From: Thysanoteuthis rhombus
Lineage: Eukaryota > Mollusca > Cephalopoda > Oegopsida > Thysanoteuthidae
Direction: 5' to 3'
Assembly: GCA_963457665.1 (NCBI GenBank)
Contig: OY735220.1
Span: 34,629,194-34,693,193 of the forward strand
DNA length: 64,000 nucleotides
In this document: positions 31,681 to 42,680 of the stretch, one piece after another
Layout of the letters: each line of letters begins with the position of its first letter
Numbering within the stretch: the first letter of the stretch is position 1
The notes under the pieces: generated by a model
Database searches by the model: none
Seen by the model: only the letters and a program-made list of their open reading frames with translations
Told to the model about the DNA's origin: nothing
Program-made: the position numbers and the translations under genes

Positions 31681-32056
31681 AGCATTTTGTTTTGTGGACA
31701 GTACTTGATAACACCTTATCAATATATATTCACTAAAAGGTCCTTGCGCAAGTACATATATTTTGCAAGGGTTGTATTTATGTATGCTTACTTGGGTAGC
31801 AATGCCACATTAATATACGTCTGACGGTAAACGACTGACAAGATACACCTTTATGTTAAATTTTGTAAATAATTTTGGTCCCATGTTCCATTTCTTGAAC
31901 ACAGCATTTCGACCGTTGTATCTTCCAGTCGTCTCCGGGTGATGAATTGGTGTATCCTTGATCATCGAACGTGCACATTCCACTGCTTAACTCGGATAGG
32001 GTTAAATGTGTGTCCCAAACACGGATGCGGGGGGTAATTGGTGTTAAATTACGCAT
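31681..32056. other. No feature recognised
   Basis: The overlapping plus (31971-32195) and minus (31856-32113) frames are unsupported. Confidence 0.35.
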
Positions 32057-32170
32057 GTTCCTAGCGATCGGCAAGACTGCTCCCCCGTCTCGATGGTCAA
32101 AATACACTTGCACACGTTCCAGGCGATCGCCGAGACGGCTCCCCTGTCTGTTTGATCAAGAATACACTAA
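32057..32170 (+). repeat. Two-unit tandem duplication, 59-bp period
   Basis: GTTCCTAGCGATCGGCAAGA at 32057 and GTTCCAGGCGATCGCCGAGA at 32116 begin diverged copies. Both continue GCTCCCCYGTCTS, TGRTCAA, AATACACT. This is a GC-rich island within AT-rich DNA. Confidence 0.7.
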
Positions 32171-32520
32171 TTTATCAACCAAAGACGGCCGTTGAGCAAA
32201 ACACTGGGAATTTAGTACGAAGGAAATTAACTAAGATGCTGACAAATATCTAAACAAAACTTTACATGATAATAATCCTTCATATAAGGTTTAGACAAAA
32301 ATTCAGGAACATCTTGGTAGTTTTTTTTTAAGAAGATTATTTCTGTACAAGAAAAAACATGCTTAAGTGTGAGATTTGTCCAAAGTCTTATGAGACTTAG
32401 TGCTATCGACATTTGGACAATTCTTTCACTCATCAAATGCAAGTATGTGTTCTGTTGTGAGGAAAGGAGAAAAGCTTAATAAACAAGAACCGAAAGTTCA
32501 ATGAAGGGTTCACTATAATG
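32171..32520. other. No feature recognised
   Basis: AT-rich, no gene. Confidence 0.4.
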
Positions 32521-32760
32521 TTTAAACGCCATTAATGTCAGATCATTTTAAGTTAGAAGCATCTTATGAGGCTACAACTTTCGATCAAGTTGCAAGTAAA
32601 TCTAACTCAAAAGAGCTGAGAAAATCATAAAGTTTAAACGTCATTATTAACATATCACGTGACCCTGAATGGAAAATTAAATCGATTAAGAAACATCCTA
32701 ATATGAGACACCTTTCCACCAAGTGTCAAGTAAGTTTGACTTAAAACAACATAAAACATG
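32521..32760 (+). repeat. Two-unit diverged tandem repeat, ~112-bp period
   Basis: TTTAAACGCCATTAATGTCA (32521) and TTTAAACGTCATTATTAACA (32633) start the units. Both continue GAARCATCYTA, CAAGTTGCAAGTAAATCTAA versus CAAGTGTCAAGTAAGTTTGA, CTYAAAA and ATAAA. Confidence 0.55.
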
Positions 32761-33230
32761 GGGGCAGCTCTACCGACCCACGTACAGAGCTTTTCATAGA
32801 GAGGCGTTGACGCCACTAAAAACACACGAGATGTTCCTAAATGTATGTATGTAAGCATGCTAGCTCCTGTCAAGGTTGAAAGTGGTTGTAATAATATTTT
32901 TCAGTTATTCATAGCCGGATGGTAGTTATGGGAGTATAGTTTACTCAACTGCTCATCGGCCCACTCTCTACACTGCCATGATTTGTAAGGTACTAATTCT
33001 TTGTATTGCTATTGCATTTAGGTCTTGAGAAACATTCCCATCAACACCTGATATAAGGAATAAGACATGACCGTTTAAAAAAAAGATGATGCACAATTTC
33101 ATCTACCCACGATTCAAATTTCACTTGAAAACAGTTGTCTCCCTTCATCTTCCTTTGAAAGAAATCCAGAAAATGGACGAAATGACAATAAGATTTCAAT
33201 CATTTTGAAACAAAATTTAAAATATTGCCA
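32761..33230. other. No feature recognised
   Basis: Ordinary AT-rich sequence. Confidence 0.4.
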
Positions 33231-33233
33231 TTC

Positions 33234-33235
<2 letters not shown>

Positions 33236-33296
<61 letters not shown>
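33236..33296 (+). repeat. Compound (CT)n(TA)n microsatellite
   Basis: CT run then TA run; this is the reverse-complement form of the (TA)n(GA)n junction seen elsewhere. Confidence 0.95.
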
Positions 33297-33299
<3 letters not shown>

Positions 33300-34255
33300 C
33301 ATTATATATTTTTATACTGAGGTCCAATATAACTCTTCGTTAACAATAACTATAATCATTACATGGTAGTTAAAATATATGAATGTTGAAAAGGAATCTT
33401 TTCAATTCTGCATTAGGCAAGCTCTTTTTGTGAGTCCACCTTTGCAATTACCATTGGGGTGCACTGTCAAACATAAAAAATCTCTTCATTTGTGCATTAT
33501 TTACTTTGTTTATTTATAATGGATGAAAACACGCTCGTGTACACACATACACACATATGTAGATAGATGAATAGATAGATAGATAGATGACAAAAGCAAA
33601 TTTCTATAATAATTGTTTATGTAAATTAAAATCTAGTCTACCTGTCATAAACAGATTTTAAATAATTCATTTTCCAAACATCAAATGTATCAGCTCGGCT
33701 ATTTTCGCAGTACGATTTACATTAACTGAATGACTTGGCCGTCCGAGTCATTGAATACTTTCTGGGACCAGCCATTCTGAAGTGATTTTATTTTTATATT
33801 TTATTTTTCCAATTCTTTATGTAATAGTGGAACCCCTTCTTCCATATTAAAGGTGTTATTTAAGGCTTAAAACAACCAGTTGATAGTAATAGTAGATGAA
33901 ATTAATGTATATTTTCCTGAACTGATGTTTTTCATGCTCGTTAAAAGATATGAATGACCAGTGCTCCAATTCGAGAGATGAGTAAATGAAGACCGATATG
34001 AAAAGATGGCTGCACGCCAAATCTCCAACAGTCAGTCCAACACCATCCCAAGATCCCACTACTTTCTCTGCTGAATGCTAGATGATTCAAGAAGTGGCTC
34101 TCTTCTGACTGCTCTGACACAGCCCATCTGATTGAAATATCATCATACTGATTTGGATACACTTTGCTTCGTTAGATACCTTTCAACGGATTCTCTTTGG
34201 TTCCCCGTCCCGTCGCACGAAGGTATTTTCTTATGGCCCAGTTTGAGCCGTGGAA
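33297..34255. other. No gene recognised; short (GATA)n at 33560-33590
   Basis: The overlapping minus frames at 33856-34162 are unsupported. Confidence 0.4.
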
Positions 34256-34261
34256 ACAAGC

Positions 34262-34670
34262 TGAACAATGAATTTCAAAGGAATTTTGTTGAAGAATAAG
34301 CCACAGTGATCAAATCTTGGGACAGATCTAAGATTTGGAGATATTTTTGCATTCTCCTTTCAGTACATCTTTGTATTCGCGCCTGTCTGTTCATACTGTT
34401 TCTCAAAAACTTCTCAATGAATTTCAACAGAATGTTGTGGAAAATGTGATTAATTGCACGAGAAAGATGTAATTAGATGATCTTGGATGTCCAGTAATTT
34501 GTTTCCTGATTGACAGATATTTTCCTATTTTTGTTTTCGTTTTAACTCAATACATTTCTGTATTGGCTCATGTCTGGCCACACTATATCTCAATGGATTT
34601 CAACGGAATTGCGTAGAATGATGCGCTTCAAGGCAAGATAGAAGTAATTAAGTTTTGAGATGTAACTCGA
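34262..34670 (+). repeat. Dispersed repeat C, locus 2 (three units)
   Basis: Three units at about 34262-34350, 34390-34500 and 34570-34670 share CAATGAATTTCAAMRGAATK, TGTTGWRGAA, GATTAATT and TTTTGAGATGT-type ends. Units are preceded by CTGTCTGTTCATAC- or CATGTCTGGCCACAC-like words. Confidence 0.55.
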
Positions 34671-34851
34671 AAAATTGTGTATATGTGTACTGTACAATGA
34701 AAACTCATGTATCAAAAGATGATAGTAATTATCATTGAAAGCATAAAATTAAGTTTTGTATCAATAACGTAGAGAAAATTGATGATTTCATTATCGTCTG
34801 ATTATGGATTTATCAAAATCTGAAGAGTTAAATAATTTTCGAAATTCTGTG

Positions 34852-35295
34852 TATATCATCATCATTATCATCATCATCAGTCTTTTAACGCCTGTCATTG
34901 GACATAGACCTTCCCCAGGATCCGCCATAATTCTCTGTCATGTCGTGGAGCTAGTATTTTCTGATTTGTCTTGTTCATCTCTCCATCTTGTATTCTGTCG
35001 GCCTCGGTTTCGCATGTGATTCATAAGTCGCGATGGTTGTTTACCATTCTTGCTACATGGCCTGCCCATGGCCATTTAAGTTTTTTAAAAATAGATTCTA
35101 TGATGTCTCGGACTCCTGTTTTCTTTCTGATGTACTGTGCTGTCTTGTGATCTCTCCATGTGAGGTTGAGCATGATTCTCTCATGCGCACGTTGCATGCT
35201 TCTCAGTTTGCAGGTCTGTCTCTTGGTTAGGTTCCATGTTTCAGCTCCATAAGTGACTATTGGGAGGATGCATTGGTTGTATACTCTACTTTTAT
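34852..35295 (-). pseudogene. RTE-type LINE C-terminal fragment, copy 5
   Basis: On the minus strand it encodes RVYNQCILPIVTYGAETWNL, TKRQTCKLRSMQRAHERIML, NLTWRDHKTAQYIRK and VRDIIESIFKKLKWPWAGHV-like residues, and ends near GTCCAATGACAGGCGTTAAA with a (GAT)n tail at 34856-34890. Frame breaks are present. The shared 3' end and tail identify it as the same family as 44.2 and 61.4 kb. Confidence 0.8.
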
Positions 35296-35800
35296 TTGAA
35301 TTGATTTTCCGTTACCAACCCAGGGTCTGTCTACTCAACAAGCTCACTGACCCACATTTGAACTTTTTTTTTCATCCCAGGGCATACAGACCGACAGATC
35401 TGGAAACGCTGCCATATACCTATTTCTTAAAATCCATTTCCATTACTGATTGTTCTTCATACTAAGAAAGTACAAGATACAAGTAACTCACCGGGTTTTG
35501 AAGCCACGGCTCATATGTTTGTGAGATAATATCAGTATTATAGATTTTGTCTACGTCTACAACCTGAGCAAAGGCAATGAGATATGTTGATATAATGATC
35601 CCATGAGAAATGTTTCCGAGCAAATATATAAACTTTTAACAAATCCATCAAAGACTCACCCTTCAAATAAATAATCGCCATTGCCAAATGGTAATAAATA
35701 TCTTCTCCCTTGACGTTCGAAGCCGGTGAAATGACGTCATTTTGCCTGCGAGAGTGTGCTTAATTCCGAGTCAGTTCATCTTTACCTCTTCATTTAATCC
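35296..35800. other. No gene recognised; CRE palindrome at 35732-35739
   Basis: TGACGTCA occurs in CGAAGCCGGTGAAATGACGT. The remainder is unassigned. Confidence 0.35.
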
Positions 35801-35804
35801 TACC

Positions 35805-36560
35805 TTCTTTTTTTTCCCTCCTTCCTCCCAACCTTCATTCAGTCTTTCTGTCTTTTTGTACCTTTCTTCCTTCCGTCTTTCTTTTTTTTCTTCTTCCCTT
35901 CATTCCTTCCTTTTTTCTTCGTTTTTCGTTCTTTCCTTCTTTATTTCTTTCCTTCGTTCCTTCCTTTCTTTATTCCTTCCTTAGTTAATTCCTTCTTTTC
36001 ATCCTTCCTTCCTTTTCTTTCTATTCTTTCTTTTTCTTTCTTTCTCTCTTTCTTTCTTTCTTTTTTTCTTTCTTTCTTTCTCCTTCCTTCTTTTCATCCT
36101 TCCTTCCTTTCTCCCCTCGGCTTTTCTTTGTTTACGTTCGTTTCTTTTTCCCTTTCCGCTTTTCTTCTCTCTTGTTGTTCAACTTTCTTCATTCCTTCAA
36201 ATTTCTTGCACATTTTCTTCACATACATTTTTTCCTTACTTTCTCCCGTTTTTTCATTCTCTCCTTATTCCCCATCTTTTTATTCTCATTTTTCTCCCCC
36301 TCCTCTCTATATTTGCCATTCCGTTTTACATTTTCCTACTTCATTCACTTTCTTCTTCATTACCCTTCCCCCTTCCTTTCTTTCTTCTTCCCTTCCTCCC
36401 TTCCTCGTATTTTCTCTTTCTCGTCCCCTTTTTACTTATTTTTTTTAATCTCCTCTCCTTTTTCTTCACCTTTTCCCTTCAATTATTTTCTCTCATTAAC
36501 CCTTTTCCTTTCTACTTCGTTTCACGATTTCTACCTTCGTTATTTATTTCCTTCTTTCTC
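35805..36560 (+). repeat. Polypyrimidine (CTTT/CCTT) tract
   Basis: About 750 bp of pyrimidine-rich strand with CTTCCTTC and CTTTCTTT words. The 132- and 106-residue Phe/Ser/Pro-rich frames are compositional artefacts. Confidence 0.85.
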
Positions 36561-36669
36561 TTCCCCATGATTGCCCGACTTTACTGAAATACATATTTCA
36601 CGACGGCAGAGCATTTTGACCCGTGTGGAAAGCTTTTTTATTTTCTGTTTTTTTTTACCTCTGCCAACG

Positions 36670-37150
36670 AAACAGTCTGTCTGTTCGTCCACTCAATATC
36701 TCCGAAAATTCTGAATGAGTTTCAATGACATTTCGTGAAAGGGTGACCCATGAGATGGGGAAGAAGTGATTAAATGTTGAGGCGGCTCCACGAATTTTTT
36801 GCTCTTACCTTCCCTGCACCTTAACAATATGTGCAAACAATATCTCCGAAAGTTTCAATGAAAATGGAAGGTTAGACTATTGGGCAAGGAAGAATTGTTG
36901 ATGTGGATCCAGGAATTTCGATACGACGGAGATATATTTCTCCTTTTTTTTTTCATTCGTTGCTACAGTATAGTTAAACATTGAACCACGTGATATTTCC
37001 GTAACTTCTGAATTATTTTCAATGTTTTATTGTGTAAAGGTAGTCCATGAGTTGAGGAAGAATTCTGGAATGGTTCCTAGAATGCTTTATTGCTACCTCA
37101 TCGTACGTGTAATCTGATTTTCATTCAGATTTTAGTACTGACATTGACTG
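36670..37150 (+). repeat. Dispersed repeat C, locus 3 (three units)
   Basis: Units at about 36672-36810, 36835-36930 and 36985-37110 share CAATATCTCCGAAARTT, TGAATKAGTTTCAATGA, GTGAAAGGGTGACCCATGAG-like, AGGAAGAA and TGGATCCAGGAATTT blocks. The multi-unit architecture is the same as at 22.2 and 34.3 kb. Confidence 0.6.
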
Positions 37151-37327
37151 AGGTACGCACTTTCTGAGAGCTTTCTAGTTTCTTCATATGATTCGGTAAG
37201 TAGAATAAGTAAAATGGGAGCTTTTCTTGGCGAACAGGTAAAACAAAAAGATTATTTATTTAAATCTCAGGGCGTACATTTTGTATTTCATTTACGTTGA
37301 TACATTTGCACAATACAAGCACTTACG

Positions 37328-37407
37328 AAGAGAAGAAGAAGAAGAAGAAGAAGAAGAAGAAGAAGAAGAAGAAGAAGAAGAAGAAGAAGAAGAAGAAGAA
37401 GAAGAGA
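37328..37407 (+). repeat. (GAA)n microsatellite
   Basis: About 26 GAA units. The poly-Glu and poly-Lys frames over it are artefacts. Confidence 0.95.
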
Positions 37408-37597
37408 ATATCAAAGATCAGGAGATCACAAATTCTGTTCAAATGTGTTGGGTTAGTGAGGTTTGAGACAAAGATTGTTCTGCTAGAAGAAAATCACTCG
37501 TTAGGAATTTGAGCAAATGGATCTCAGACAATTCTCAAAATATCTACAACATCCAATTAAATAAAAACGCAAAGTGCCTTTATTTATCGATATATAT

Positions 37598-37700
37598 GTT
37601 TACATGTTTGAGATTTGAGGATTGAAATAGGGATGTTTCCGTTCTGTTGGTTGTTCTGCAGGAGTTAGGAGGGGAGATATTTGTATCTTTGTAGGTGAGG
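37598..37700 (+). repeat. Dispersed repeat D, copy 1
   Basis: GTTTACATGTTTGAGATTTG, AGGATTGAAATAGGG, then GGGGAGATATTTGTATCTTT are shared in order with 63235-63330. Confidence 0.55.
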
Positions 37701-38185
37701 GTTTGGCTTGTCTGAGACCAGAAGAGTCATGAGGGAATGATCAGGATAAAAATGATCAATTTTTTGGAAAAGTTTCTTTGGCTGCATTTAACGGATAAAT
37801 GTTGATATACATGGAGTGGAAATGGGAAATGTTGTCTTGAATATTTTTGGTTGATGGTAAGAGAGATTTTAAAGGTGGAATTTGGGTGCGTATTGAGGGG
37901 TCTGTTGTTTGTTAGCCGATTCCTTGTATGCTAATGTTATAATGCATTGCTTTCAAGTGATTCTGTTTCAAATTCAATGCGTTTAAAGGGTTCGGTTTGC
38001 AATCGGGAAATGTTCATACCTCTAGGTTTTCATATTGCATTGGGATATGAAGGTTACTTCGATACATCTGCGTGTTGACCAGTCATGTATTTTTCAATAA
38101 GATGGGCTGTACGAAAGTTGAAATGAATCAGACTAAGTGGTACTATAGATGAAAATCAATCATTTGAGCCAACAGTCTTTAAAAG
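37701..38185. other. No feature recognised
   Basis: No protein-like frame. It could contain older retroelement sequence leading into the reverse transcriptase fragment. Confidence 0.35.
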
Positions 38186-38186
38186 T

Positions 38187-38335
38187 AGCGATTCAACAGT
38201 GGACCACCAACATAGAATAAATCAACTAATCAAAGACTCATTAGAATACAACAAACAACTTTGTCTAGACTTCGTAGATTATGAGAAAGCATTTGACTTG
38301 GTGGAGGATACGTCTTCAATCCAATGCAAGAACAA
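38187..38335 (+). pseudogene. RTE-type reverse transcriptase fragment (motif A)
   Basis: The plus frame from 38187 reads SDSTVDHQHRINQLIKDSLE, YNKQLCLDFVDYEKAFDLVE, DTSSIQCKN. TxDHxxxINQLI-xxSLEYN and LxFVDYEKAFDxVE are the block before motif A and motif A itself (catalytic Asp in VDYEKAFD). Ser in the usual FDSV is Leu here. It is about 50 codons with no start and no downstream YADD box, so it is a relic. Confidence 0.8.
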
Positions 38336-38975
38336 TGTATTAAGAAAAAGTACGTTCAAGGTTGGGTGAGTTTTTCTGTTTGACCAGGGTATTTGTCTTT
38401 TAATCAAATTTTAAGGCACTTCTGTGTTCATTCATTCTTCTCTTGAGAAATGTCAACGTCCCTCCGATATATATATATATATATATATATATGGGGAACT
38501 CGATAGGGACATCCAACAAAGATCAATATCACTGCACAACGAAAGATCTGCAAGATTGGCTTGCTATCAATTGTTTTAGGGTCGTTGTCAAGATTGACGT
38601 AGTAAGGTACAGGACAAAAGGGTTTGAGCGCTCAATGAAGATTGGACTCGATACACTTGCAATGGTCTGCTAAATCTGCTCGCGAGGAATTGCTCTCCTG
38701 AAAACCTTCATACGTGCGGGTTTGTATATCTCTCTCAATAATAATAGATATGTGTATGTTTGAGAATCCCCGCAACAGTTTAATAGAAAACAACTGGTGA
38801 TCAAAATTACACATGGTACCAAAATATCAAAGGCTGTGTAAAACAGAAGAATATTGGAAAGAAATTTACATAAACAGATATTTAAAAATAAGCAACTGAA
38901 GTGACACGAACAGTTTTTTTGAACGAAAAACGTGTTTAATACATTTAGCGTTTAAAGCTGTAAAGCTCTCCAGAC

Positions 38976-38976
<1 letters not shown>
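38336..38976. other. No gene recognised; (TA)n at 38468-38492
   Basis: Short TA run. The rest is AT-rich and unassigned. Confidence 0.4.

Positions 38977-39047
<71 letters not shown>
38977..39047 (+). repeat. Compound (TA)n(GT)n microsatellite
   Basis: TA run to about 38998, then GT run ending exactly where the MITE begins. Confidence 0.95.
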
Positions 39048-39048
<1 letters not shown>

Positions 39049-39270
39049 ATAGTGGTAAGCGAAAGCATTTGACCCCCACTGAATATATCCTATTTGGTTG
39101 AAGAGAATTTTACCAAGATTTTTCTCCAATTATTAGTTTACAGTTGGGACTATTTAGTTTATGTCCGTAGTATAAATTTAAAAAAAGCAACAACTTTCTT
39201 TCTGATTATAGGTTCTCATGCAACAGAATAGGAAACATTTTGAAAGGAACCGAATACTTTTGCCTTTTCC

Positions 39271-39275
<5 letters not shown>
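39048..39275. mobile_element. Tc1/mariner-like MITE
   Basis: The left end TATAGTGGTAAGCGAAAGCA and the right end read on the minus strand, TATAATGGAAAAGGCAAAAG, are imperfect inverted repeats of about 29 bp continuing TTTGACCCC / TATTCGGTTCC. CAGTGG..CAAAAGTATT-type ends flanked by TA are typical of Tc1/mariner elements. The body of about 228 bp has no transposase frame, so it is non-autonomous. Confidence 0.6.
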
Positions 39276-39313
<38 letters not shown>

Positions 39314-39333
39314 GTGTGTGTGTGTGTGTGTGT
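39272..39333 (+). repeat. Compound (TA)n(GT)n microsatellite
   Basis: TA run to 39312, then C and a GT run to about 39332. Confidence 0.95.
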
Positions 39334-39375
39334 CTTTATGTGTGTATGTTTGTGCGTCTTTGCATGTATATGTAT

Positions 39376-39905
39376 CAACAAATTGTTGAGAATAGATATT
39401 GTATTAGAGAAGCTGCAACAATTAAAGTTATCAAGCGCATAGAAGAATAGAACTGAATAGACTGAGATGGATAGATAAATTCAATTATGTATCCAATCTC
39501 TAAAGGTTATTCTCGTAATCAATTATAAATCGAGGCTTGAATTGACGTCATTTATGACACTGCAAAAGTAGCCAACCATATTTTATGATATATGTATGTA
39601 TATCAATTTAATAATGTAATAATATATGCATGCAGGTATGTTAGCGTGTGATTTCTCATACATGTACCAACAAATTGTTTAAAATAGAGAATAAATCGAA
39701 GAATTCGAAGCTGCAACTTTGTCAGCTATTGAGCATATAGACACTTATATCTGTCCATTTATAGAAAGAGATGAATAGATGGATTAAATTATGTATGTAA
39801 TGTGTAGGTCATAAGCTCAATCAATCATAAATGTAATGATTTCCAAAACAAGGTTTGAATTGACGTCATATATGACGTCAGAAAAGTCATCAACCACACT
39901 TCATT
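39376..39905 (+). repeat. Diverged tandem duplication (~293-318 bp offset)
   Basis: CAACAAATTGTT at 39376 and 39669, AGCTGCAAC, ATAGATRGATTAAATT-like, TCAATTATAAAT versus TCAATCATAAAT, and GAATTGACGTCAT at 39539 and 39857 recur in order. The second unit has additional insertions. Three of the exact TGACGTCA palindromes (39543, 39861, 39873) belong to this pair. Confidence 0.65.
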
Positions 39906-40167
39906 TAACTTAACGTCTATTGAATGTTAATATCGACTTTTCACTGAATCTTGTCTCCTGGAAATCTTGAATACGTTTTCTCAGGAGGCTGCTGCTGTCG
40001 GGAAAGGGGTATAAAAAAACAAAACAAAAAAAAAACTGACGACTGAGCAGACATTTTCCAAAAGTCATTGTTGACGCGTCCAAGCGGAAAAAGGCAGAAA
40101 AAATCTCCATTGTTTAATGTTTGTTTGTTTGTTTTTTGGCTAAAATAGCGGCGTAGTTTGCTGACCA

Positions 40168-40170
40168 GAG

Positions 40171-40222
<52 letters not shown>
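40168..40222 (+). repeat. (GA)n microsatellite
   Basis: GA run of about 25 units. Confidence 0.95.
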
Positions 40223-40226
<4 letters not shown>

Positions 40227-40990
40227 TGGTAGGAGCTGAAATCTAATTCGTTCAATACGAATTGTTCGATATTCTTCGAGCAGGAAATGGTACTCCTCTA
40301 TTTGCCCTAAAATCAAGTCTGTTCCGACTGCAAAGATATTCAACTTTTCTTTTTTTTTTAAACAAATACAGATGTATTCAAAGAGTTTTTCGGACAACTG
40401 AATAACTTCTTGTTGTTTCTATGGTTAACACAAAATTTCAGCCGATCCATTCCACGGCTTTCTTCAGATGTAATATCTGAATAAGATGGTAGTAAACTGA
40501 ATTCTTCTACTAGCAGCCACACTGCAACGCAAGATTCGAGAAATGTCGATTTCTCCCTCTTTCCTTGTTAGGCTTGGATTTATTTCTCTCTCTTGTCCCT
40601 GTTGAATAATGGAAGACACACCAGGTTGAACACTGCACTTATCTGGCTTATACGAGGTGTTCAATCATCCGAAAAGCTCTTTGAATGGTAATGACCCTTC
40701 TCAAAACTATAGACAGTACAAATACAAAAGTGATTCTGGAGAAATATCGAGGAGCCAAAGAAAAAAAATTGTTTGTCGGTGATCGTCACTATTCAAGCAA
40801 AAAAATGAAAAGAAAATGACAACATGGAACAAGTTGAGACTGATGATAGTTCGGATTAAGTTTGCAAAAAGTGATGTAACTAGTAAAGTCACAATTATTT
40901 AAGCTGCTGTTTACTTAGGACATAACCAATGAAAGCGGAAATCCTGGCCATTAGTTCAAATAGTAAATAGATAGATGTCAAAGGACGTAT
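40223..40990. other. No feature recognised
   Basis: AT-rich sequence. The frames at 40464-40664 and 40707-40892 are unsupported. Confidence 0.4.
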
Positions 40991-40995
40991 ACATT

Positions 40996-41125
40996 GGCAG
41001 AGAGAAAGAGAGAGAGAGAGAGAGAGAGGGAGGGAGAGAGAGGGAGAGAGAGGAATTGATTGATATGAAAGACTGAGATAGATGTGAATCGTTTATTTAC
41101 ATCTATCTATCTATCTATCTATACA
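40996..41125 (+). repeat. (GA)n and short (ATCT)n microsatellites
   Basis: GA/GGGA run to 41052, then ATCTATCT at 41101-41122. Confidence 0.9.
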
Positions 41126-41521
41126 GACAGACAGACATACAGAAAAGAAACTACTATATAAACAGATTTGGATATAGATAGTCAGATTGGGTTTTTTATG
41201 GATTTGATACATCGATTGATAGACAAGTATAAACACATTTTGCTATCAAGTTTTCATTTCGAGAAATCATTTGATATTCCTAAATTCGATTCTCTGACTT
41301 CATCACGTTTCGTAGAAGTAAAAAAAAAAAACAGCTAGAAATAGCAATACATTTTCTTTTTTAACGACAAAAGAAATTTAGATGGAATGTTCACTCTGAC
41401 CCTAAGATATCAATGACGTCAGCTTATTGATTTGAGCATTACATAACGTGGAATGTCAGGGAAGATTGTAGCGAGCCTATCGACCTGTCCTAATTACGTG
41501 GGAAGTCAACGGAAACGGAAG

Positions 41522-41829
41522 TCAAGGACAGGAAGCAGATGACAGGAATGGCGTCGGTTGATCGTCGTAGTGATGTTGACTTTGACTCAAGAGGGCTGCG
41601 TATTGTGGACAAGAATCGTCCAAAATGGCTTGGCTTAATCTGCTGAGCAGACTGTCAAGACTCGGGACATCATCTCTCCATTCCAGGGGAGGGTCAGAAA
41701 GACATTTCTGACGCCTTCGTGACATCGGTCGCGGAGACTGGGCAAGTTACGTCCTTGTACCAACATTAAACACGATTTTTTGTCTAATTCAGCCCTCGTT
41801 AGTTTGAGGGAATAACTCGATTTGGTCAT
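41522..41829 (-). CDS. Unrecognised protein-like open frames (two phases)
   Basis: A minus frame 41725-41522 begins MSRRRQKCLSDPPLEWRDDV and continues 67 residues without low complexity. An overlapping frame 41829-41635 begins MTKSSYSLKLTRAELDKKSC. The segment is GC-richer than its flanks. No family is recognised and no splice signals are assigned. An exact TGACGTCA lies about 100 bp away at 41414. It may be an exon or a repeat-derived frame; confidence is low. Confidence 0.25.
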
Positions 41830-42128
41830 TTCAATTCCATAGTGTTGCTTGAATCAGACGTTCCTGGTTGAAACCCCTCAACGAGGCTGTAAATGCTACG
41901 GCTGTTGCACGTTTAACAATGTACTAGTAAAATCACTAATGCTTAACCGGATTACCATTGATGGAAGTAAAGCCAAAATCGATGCGCAATACGGAACCAA
42001 TGTTTAATTACTAAACTTGAGAATGCGAATTTTACAGTGTTGAATTTTATCACCTTCCAGGTGTTGAGTTGTTGAGAGAAGGGAGCAGTAACAGAAGTTA
42101 CAGAAATGGAATAGTATGAAGAATAATG

Positions 42129-42129
<1 letters not shown>

Positions 42130-42200
<71 letters not shown>

Positions 42201-42202
42201 TA
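42130..42202. repeat. (TA)n microsatellite
   Basis: TA run with one ACATA interruption, abutting the TIRS element. Confidence 0.95.
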
Positions 42203-42577
42203 TAGTGTCATCTACAGACAGCTGTTTTGATGTATTACATCTCTTCAGTGTGGCCATAGCCTTTCCATTATCCAATCCAGTACTGCGAGGCAGAATTGAA
42301 AACTTCGCTTTAGACCCATAGGCCGATATCCTACCTCTGGACTACGGAACTGGACAGGCAGTAAGGCTGAATTTAAGCGTTATATTTAAATTACACAGAA
42401 ATGCCTCATTCAGCAGAGTGCTCAATTCCTATTGGAGAGCATTGCATAAGCTTACAGTGGATGAGTTACCTCACTTAAAGATATATATCCCACTTGGTGG
42501 CACTGGGTGGACATCGAGTCTATAGCCACACTGAAGAGTCGTAATATGACGACACAGCTGTCTGTGGATGACATTAC
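42203..42577. mobile_element. TIRS element, copy 1: 57-bp TIRs around a tRNA-like core
   Basis: The left TIR (42203-42259) begins TAGTGTCATCTACAGACAGC. The right TIR (42520-42577), read on the minus strand, begins TGTAATGTCATCCACAGACA. Both continue GCTGT, TATTAC, CTCTTCAGTGTGGCYATAG. Inside, the minus strand of about 42275-42350 resembles a tRNA head (CCAGTTCCGTAGTCCAGAGG, AGGATATCGG, a TTCAATTCTGCC-like B-box). No transposase frame. It is a non-autonomous DNA element, a SINE captured between inverted repeats, or a fusion of two inverted SINE copies. Confidence 0.6.
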
Positions 42578-42606
42578 ATGACACATACATGTGAAAATAT
42601 ACATGT

Positions 42607-42607
<1 letters not shown>

Positions 42608-42676
<69 letters not shown>
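42608..42676. repeat. (TA)n microsatellite
   Basis: TA run of about 34 units, flanked on both sides by ACATGTGAAAA words (42587 and 42684), so the array sits inside a short duplicated motif. Confidence 0.95.

Positions 42677-42680
<4 letters not shown>

Noticed and set aside
36128-36570. 106- and 132-residue Phe/Ser/Pro-rich plus frames
   Set aside because: Polypyrimidine tract artefacts, overlapping in different phases.
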